A DNA stretch of 64,000 nucleotides, taken from assembly GCF_023053635.1 (NCBI RefSeq), contig NC_086182.1, positions 28,877,501 to 28,941,500 on the forward strand, given 5' to 3'. Below, piece after piece: positions 61,208 to 64,000 of this stretch; position 1 is the first letter of the stretch, and each line of letters opens with the position of its first letter. Both the position numbers and the translations under genes were made by a program. Below the pieces are notes generated by a model. That model saw only the letters and a program-made list of their open reading frames with translations, was not told the origin of the DNA and searched no databases. Origin of the DNA: Elgaria multicarinata webbii. Lineage: Eukaryota > Chordata > Lepidosauria > Squamata > Anguidae.

Positions 61208-63032
61208 ACTACCCCTCTATAACAGAAGATTGTTCGCTTACCTTCATATCCACGCCCTTCTCGAACCGGCTCTCCGGCTCAGATTTCATCAGCCAATGTG
61301 TGTAGGCTTTCTTGCTCCCCTCTTCCTCAGCCTGGACTTTTCCCTTGGATCTTTTCCCAACATTTCTCAATGCAAAACTTTTCCTCTCGACTCGCGACGT
61401 TCTGGGTTCCTCGCTCTCCTTTTGGATCTCAGATTTTGTCGCTTTAAAGCTGGGTTCTTTTACAGCTTGAAGCAACCAGGAATGAGTAGAAAATATCACA
61501 GAGATTTACTGGATCACTTTTTTTAAAAAAAGATCAGGAATAGCTACTCAGTGGGTTTTAAGCTTAACTATAAAAACCACACACTTTCTAAATGATTCAT
61601 AAGGGATGGGCGACAGCAAGCCTGGAATTTCTCTAGATATATCGTAGTTTCCCTGCTGTGATTATTTCACTTTCTTTCATGGTGTTTATCATCAGGCATA
61701 GCATATATTTCCATGTACTAGTACTTGCAAGATGCATTAGTGATTGGTTGGGCTGCTGTGATGTCATGGAAGGTATCTGAACATTCCAACTGCTCAGGGA
61801 GAATATGTCAGCAACAGAACCATACACCTCCTCCAAGGCAAGTGGACGGTGTGATTGGGGGCAGGCTTCAACAATTACACAACTCACGCTCGCCACCGTG
61901 AGCATGGCACACCCTCTGAGGGGCACAAAGAGGCTTGTAGACGCTTCTCAGCATTTGGGCTCAGAGCTCCAACTTTCCCCACCTCTGGAGTGGGGGGAAA
62001 CAGGGCTCTTTCACCTGTTATCTGGTCTCTAGTCCCTTGGCTGAGCAGCTGCTGAAGCTGGGATTGTTCTCACCTACCTGTCCCACAAGAACAGCCAACC
62101 TTTAAAATTTGGGCCCTGCCGTATCTCTCTGCCTTTAACCCCACCTACAAATGGAATGGGGTCTCCAAGACCTTTCCCAGATTGGAATTCGGCTCAAGGC
62201 CTGCAAAAGCTTCCCAATCGCTGATCTAAATCTTTAGCTTCACGTCTCCAGCAATGTATATTTCCAGAACCATAAAGCTGCATGTACCTAAAAGAACTTT
62301 CAGCTAACGTTGGCTAGTATTTCGGCCTCAACCCTTTTGTCTTAACGCACATCCACCACTGGACTGCATCCCCCAAGAGTTTCTCTTAAATGGAATTTGG
62401 AACTCGAGTTGAAAATGGTTCAACACCCCTGCTGGTATGTTTCTGAGTCGGGTTCAAGGTGCTGGTTGTAACCTATAAAGCCTTACATGGTTCGGGACCA
62501 CAATACCTGACCGAACGCCTCTCAAGACACGAATCTACCAGTACACTACGCTCAACATTGAAGGTCCTCCTCCAGGTAACTACTCGAAGAGAGGCTTGGA
62601 AGACAGCAACAAGGGAGAGGGTCTTCTCAGTGGTGGCCCCCCAATTATGTGGCATGATCTCCCTGCCAAGGCCTGCCTGGCGCCAACATTGTAATCTTTT
62701 CAGCGCCAGGTCAAGACTTTTCTCTTTTCCCAGGCATTTAACAGCATATGTTGAGTTTCTTTTTTTTAAAAAAAAAATTTGTTCTCAGACATGTTTTAGG
62801 TTTGCCTGACAGCTCAATGGCTGCTTTTAGGTGTAAGCTGTCTCTGTGTATATTCTGTCTGTTTATATTTTGTATGTCGTTTTTAATGTTTTAACCTTTT
62901 GTAAACCACCCAGCGGGCTTTTTCTTCATTGTTTTAAAACCACAATGAGAAACTAAACATGAAGAATAGACATATTCCCCCCCACTGACCTGTCAAGGCC
63001 TCCCTGCGTCGTTTCTTGCCACGTGAAGACAT
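55255..63032 (-). CDS. THYN1: THYN1, thymocyte nuclear protein 1 (seven coding exons, complete)
   Basis: Nuclear EVE-domain protein of the PUA-like fold. The family is thought to bind modified bases, and the protein was first linked to lymphocyte apoptosis. Exons 63032-62990, 61465-61242, 60910-60842, 59389-59297, 58406-58311, 56881-56731 and 55301-55255 join in phase to 240 codons plus TAA; human THYN1 is about 225, the extra length being in the variable N-terminal linker. The N-terminus MSSRGKKRRREA is basic, as expected of a nuclear signal. The EVE domain covers about residues 70-235: HWLMKSEPESRFEKGVD, EDLKAQP, WDGVRNYQARNFLRDMK, EAFFYHSNCKEPGIAG, FVRMTKRFIPLAELK and LFTRQRL. It is convergent with VPS26B; ACAD8, its usual neighbour, is not in the window. 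Confidence 0.97.
55402..55640 (-). mobile_element. MIR/L2-like LINE 3' end
   Basis: TTTATTTATTACATTTATAT, CCTCACAACAACAACCCTAT, GACTGGTCCAAAGTCACCCA, GCCACTACACCACTCTGG. In the last THYN1 intron. Confidence 0.75.
56731..56881 (-). CDS. THYN1: THYN1 coding exon 6
   Basis: Encodes VDVQFVRMTKRFIPLAELKV, HHQVHKTSGGPLKDMTLFTR and QRLLVQPLSD plus one base, donor GTAAGG. Confidence 0.96.
57277..57777. mobile_element. hAT foldback MITE (CAGCCTTCCTCAACCTGG), copy 3, interrupted
   Basis: The left arm plus most of the palindrome is at 57277-57373; the right arm end (GCGCCCCAGGTTGAGGAAGG) is at 57754-57777. Between them are (ATT)n with TTTATATAGCACCATCAATG and other sequence. The outer flanks CCCTATAC and CCCTATAT match at 7 of 8 bases, supporting one original insertion. 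In THYN1 intron 5. Confidence 0.75.
58311..58406 (-). CDS. THYN1: THYN1 coding exon 5
   Basis: Encodes IVKEAYPDRTQFEKTDPHYD then ASSTKEKPKWSM, 32 codons, phase 0 at both ends. The motifs FEK.(D/N)PHYD and PKWSM match human THYN1. Confidence 0.96.
59297..59389 (-). CDS. THYN1: THYN1 coding exon 4
   Basis: Encodes ARNFLRDMKAGQEAFFYHSN then CKEPGIAGIVK, the most conserved EVE core. 31 codons, phase 0 at both ends. Confidence 0.97.
59887..60193 (+). mobile_element. Sauria-type SINE, full length
   Basis: GCCTCGTGTGGCGCAGAGCA to GTTCCTTTCCTTTCCTTTCC. It abuts the MIR/L2-like tail at 60194-60360, the same pairing as at 12640-13165. In THYN1 intron 3. Confidence 0.9.
60194..60360 (-). mobile_element. 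MIR/L2-like LINE tail
   Basis: CCCATTTTATCTTCACAACA, ACCCTGTGAGGTAGGTTAGG, CACTCTAACCACTACATTAG. Confidence 0.7.
60468..60543 (+). mobile_element. L2-like LINE 3' tail, short
   Basis: GTGAACCGCCCAGAGAGCTT, CGGCTATTGGGCGGTATAAA, then (AAAT)n. Confidence 0.8.
60842..60910 (-). CDS. THYN1: THYN1 coding exon 3
   Basis: Encodes FGIEDLKAQPNQTAEWDGVR then NYQ, 23 residues, phase 0 at both ends. Matches human FSIEDLKAQ...WDGVRNYQ. Confidence 0.95.
60985..61075. repeat. Short foldback repeat (GGGAGTAAGTCCCATTG)
   Basis: GCAATCCCATACACAGACTT, ACCTGGGAGTAAGTCCCATT, then GGACTTGCATGGAGTAGACA and AGGATTGC: ends and middle are inversely related. Other copies lie at about 16420-16500, 39785-39885 and 63275-63360. 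Confidence 0.6.
61179..61206 (+). repeat. (CA)n microsatellite
   Basis: About 14 CA units, starting 36 nt past the THYN1 exon 2 donor on the transcript side (reads (TG)n in the pre-mRNA). Confidence 0.93.
61242..61465 (-). CDS. THYN1: THYN1 coding exon 2
   Basis: Encodes a hydrophilic linker (AVKEPSFKATKSEIQKESEE ...) and then HWLMKSEPESRFEKGVDMK, the start of the EVE domain. A second in-frame AG nine bases inside the exon is an alternative acceptor. A (CA)n tract lies just past the donor. Confidence 0.93.
62435..62925 (+). mobile_element. L2-like LINE 3' fragment
   Basis: Encodes LVVTYKALHGSGPQYLTERL, SRHESTSTLRSTLKVLLQVT, ERVFSVVAPQL; tail AACCACCCAGCGGGCTTTTT is more diverged. In THYN1 intron 1. 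Confidence 0.85.
62990..63032 (-). CDS. THYN1: THYN1 coding exon 1
   Basis: Encodes MSSRGKKRRREALT plus one base, donor GTCAGT. An acceptor-like TTTTCACAG ends just before 63065, so a non-coding 5' exon probably lies further right. Start chosen because the basic N-terminus fits the family. Confidence 0.8.
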
Positions 63033-63065
63033 TCTCCCTCTGCCTTGAAGTGGGCTGGGCAGCAC

Positions 63066-64000
63066 CTGTGAAAAGGATATTTTTGCATCATGGCATGATT
63101 CCCTGGGAGCACAGAAAATGCATAGGATCTGTTGCTGGTCACAGAATTTAGCTTCCTAATACTTTAAACTTTCATTGCTTTTTTTTTATTAAAAAAAAGA
63201 CAAAGTTTCTGTGCTCGAATGCATGTGGCTAATATGTGCTGAAAACTCAGAATCCAGAAGAGTGGCTGACAGCACAAATTTATACATGTCTACTCAGGAA
63301 CAAGTCTCATTGAGTTCAATGGGACTTACACCCAGGTGGATATAGGACTGCATCCTGATAGGATTCCCACAGTTGTGTGGGACCAACTTTTCAGTGTCCT
63401 GTATTTAACACTTTTCATTGCTCCTCTCTGTGACTGGGCCTTGGACAGGCACGGAAATTCTTAACTGTAAGAAGTCTTTCCCTAAGATGTAACCCAGTTA
63501 TAGTTTTACTGTTTGATCAGTAGAAATATTATTCTGCTATTGAAATTGCTATTGTGTTCACTACTTTGACAGTTTTGTTGAGAACCAGTATATACATTTG
63601 TGTGTATGTGTGTGTGTGGGGGGAATTAAATATTTTTTGCACCTAGCATGGTCTCATCTCTTTCAGTGACAATAAGAACACACACCTAAGTGAGAGTAAA
63701 GTTCCATGCACCACAGAAGGACTTCTCTGCATAAGCACACCTAGCATTGTGCTTCTCCACCACCATTTTAAAAAAATCTCGTTCATCGCCCGCCTCCTTA
63801 GAAGATTTCTGTTAAACTCAAAAGCTTGCTCACTATTTTGTGTTATTTTTATCCAGTGTTAAAAAATTAAAATAAAATGCATTACCGTACTCTGGACTTC
63901 TGAATTACTCCTCCCTCGGGCCCAACCTGCAAATTCTGCAGGTAGCCACAGAGCAAACAGGTTCAGGTAACTCAAGCCAGTGAACCAAGCTGCATTTTGT
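63066..64000. other. Right edge: THYN1 upstream, unassigned
   Basis: No coding exon on either strand and no CpG-rich promoter, so the THYN1 first exon and the expected neighbour ACAD8 lie beyond the window. Contains an AGTAAGTCC-type foldback and a (GT)n tract near 63597-63618. Confidence 0.5.
63275..63360. repeat. Short foldback repeat (AAGTCTCATTGAGTTCAATG)
   Basis: CATGTCTACTCAGGAACAAG, AATGGGACTTACACCCAGGT, ATAGGACTGCATCCTG; same family as 60985. Confidence 0.6.

Noticed and set aside
63066-64000. ACAD8, the usual neighbour of THYN1
   Set aside because: No acyl-CoA dehydrogenase motif or exon on the plus strand; if present, it lies beyond the window.

Overview
The window is vertebrate nuclear DNA, most likely from a squamate reptile (a lizard). 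The non-gene sequence is dominated by CR1 and L2-like LINE tails, about eight copies of a tRNA-derived SINE of the Sauria type, several hAT-family elements including one that matches my memory of SPIN, and many microsatellites. The three host genes are intron-rich. Their order matches the conserved block NCAPD3 - VPS26B - THYN1 (human 11q25). Species cannot be fixed from the sequence alone.

Layout. (1) 36659 down to 2053, minus strand: the first 23 coding exons of NCAPD3, the HEAT-repeat subunit of condensin II. All phases join into one frame of 1,004 codons; the remaining third of the protein lies beyond the left edge. (2) About 36550-38370: a GC- and CpG-rich divergent region between the NCAPD3 and VPS26B start codons, 1.7 kb apart, so probably a shared promoter. 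(3) 38368-49159, plus strand: all six coding exons of VPS26B, a retromer subunit, giving 336 codons plus stop. Its 3' UTR probably runs to about 54.5-54.95 kb. (4) 63032 down to 55255, minus strand: all seven coding exons of THYN1, an EVE-domain nuclear protein, giving 240 codons plus stop. VPS26B and THYN1 converge tail to tail; their candidate poly(A) signals lie about 0.1 kb apart.

The introns hold most of the unusual structure. A roughly 2.8-kb, 86-bp-period minisatellite fills the start of NCAPD3 intron 1, ending about 65 bp from exon 1. It contains a second-level 1,281-bp duplication. Two L2-like tails, 39 kb apart, each carry a 105-bp tandem repeat (about 2 and about 6 units), so the repeat seems to be part of the mobile element. 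Other items are a 358-bp SPIN-like element with a perfect 8-bp target duplication, two longer non-autonomous hAT elements, three related hAT foldbacks, three TA-flanked foldbacks, one 818-bp solo LTR and a small CpG-rich patch with two CACGTGACG sites in the last NCAPD3 intron seen here.

The three genes act in unrelated housekeeping processes: chromosome condensation, endosomal sorting and a nuclear modified-base-reader-like protein. No new multigene system was found. The noteworthy material is the repeat biology and the regulatory architecture at the divergent promoter.
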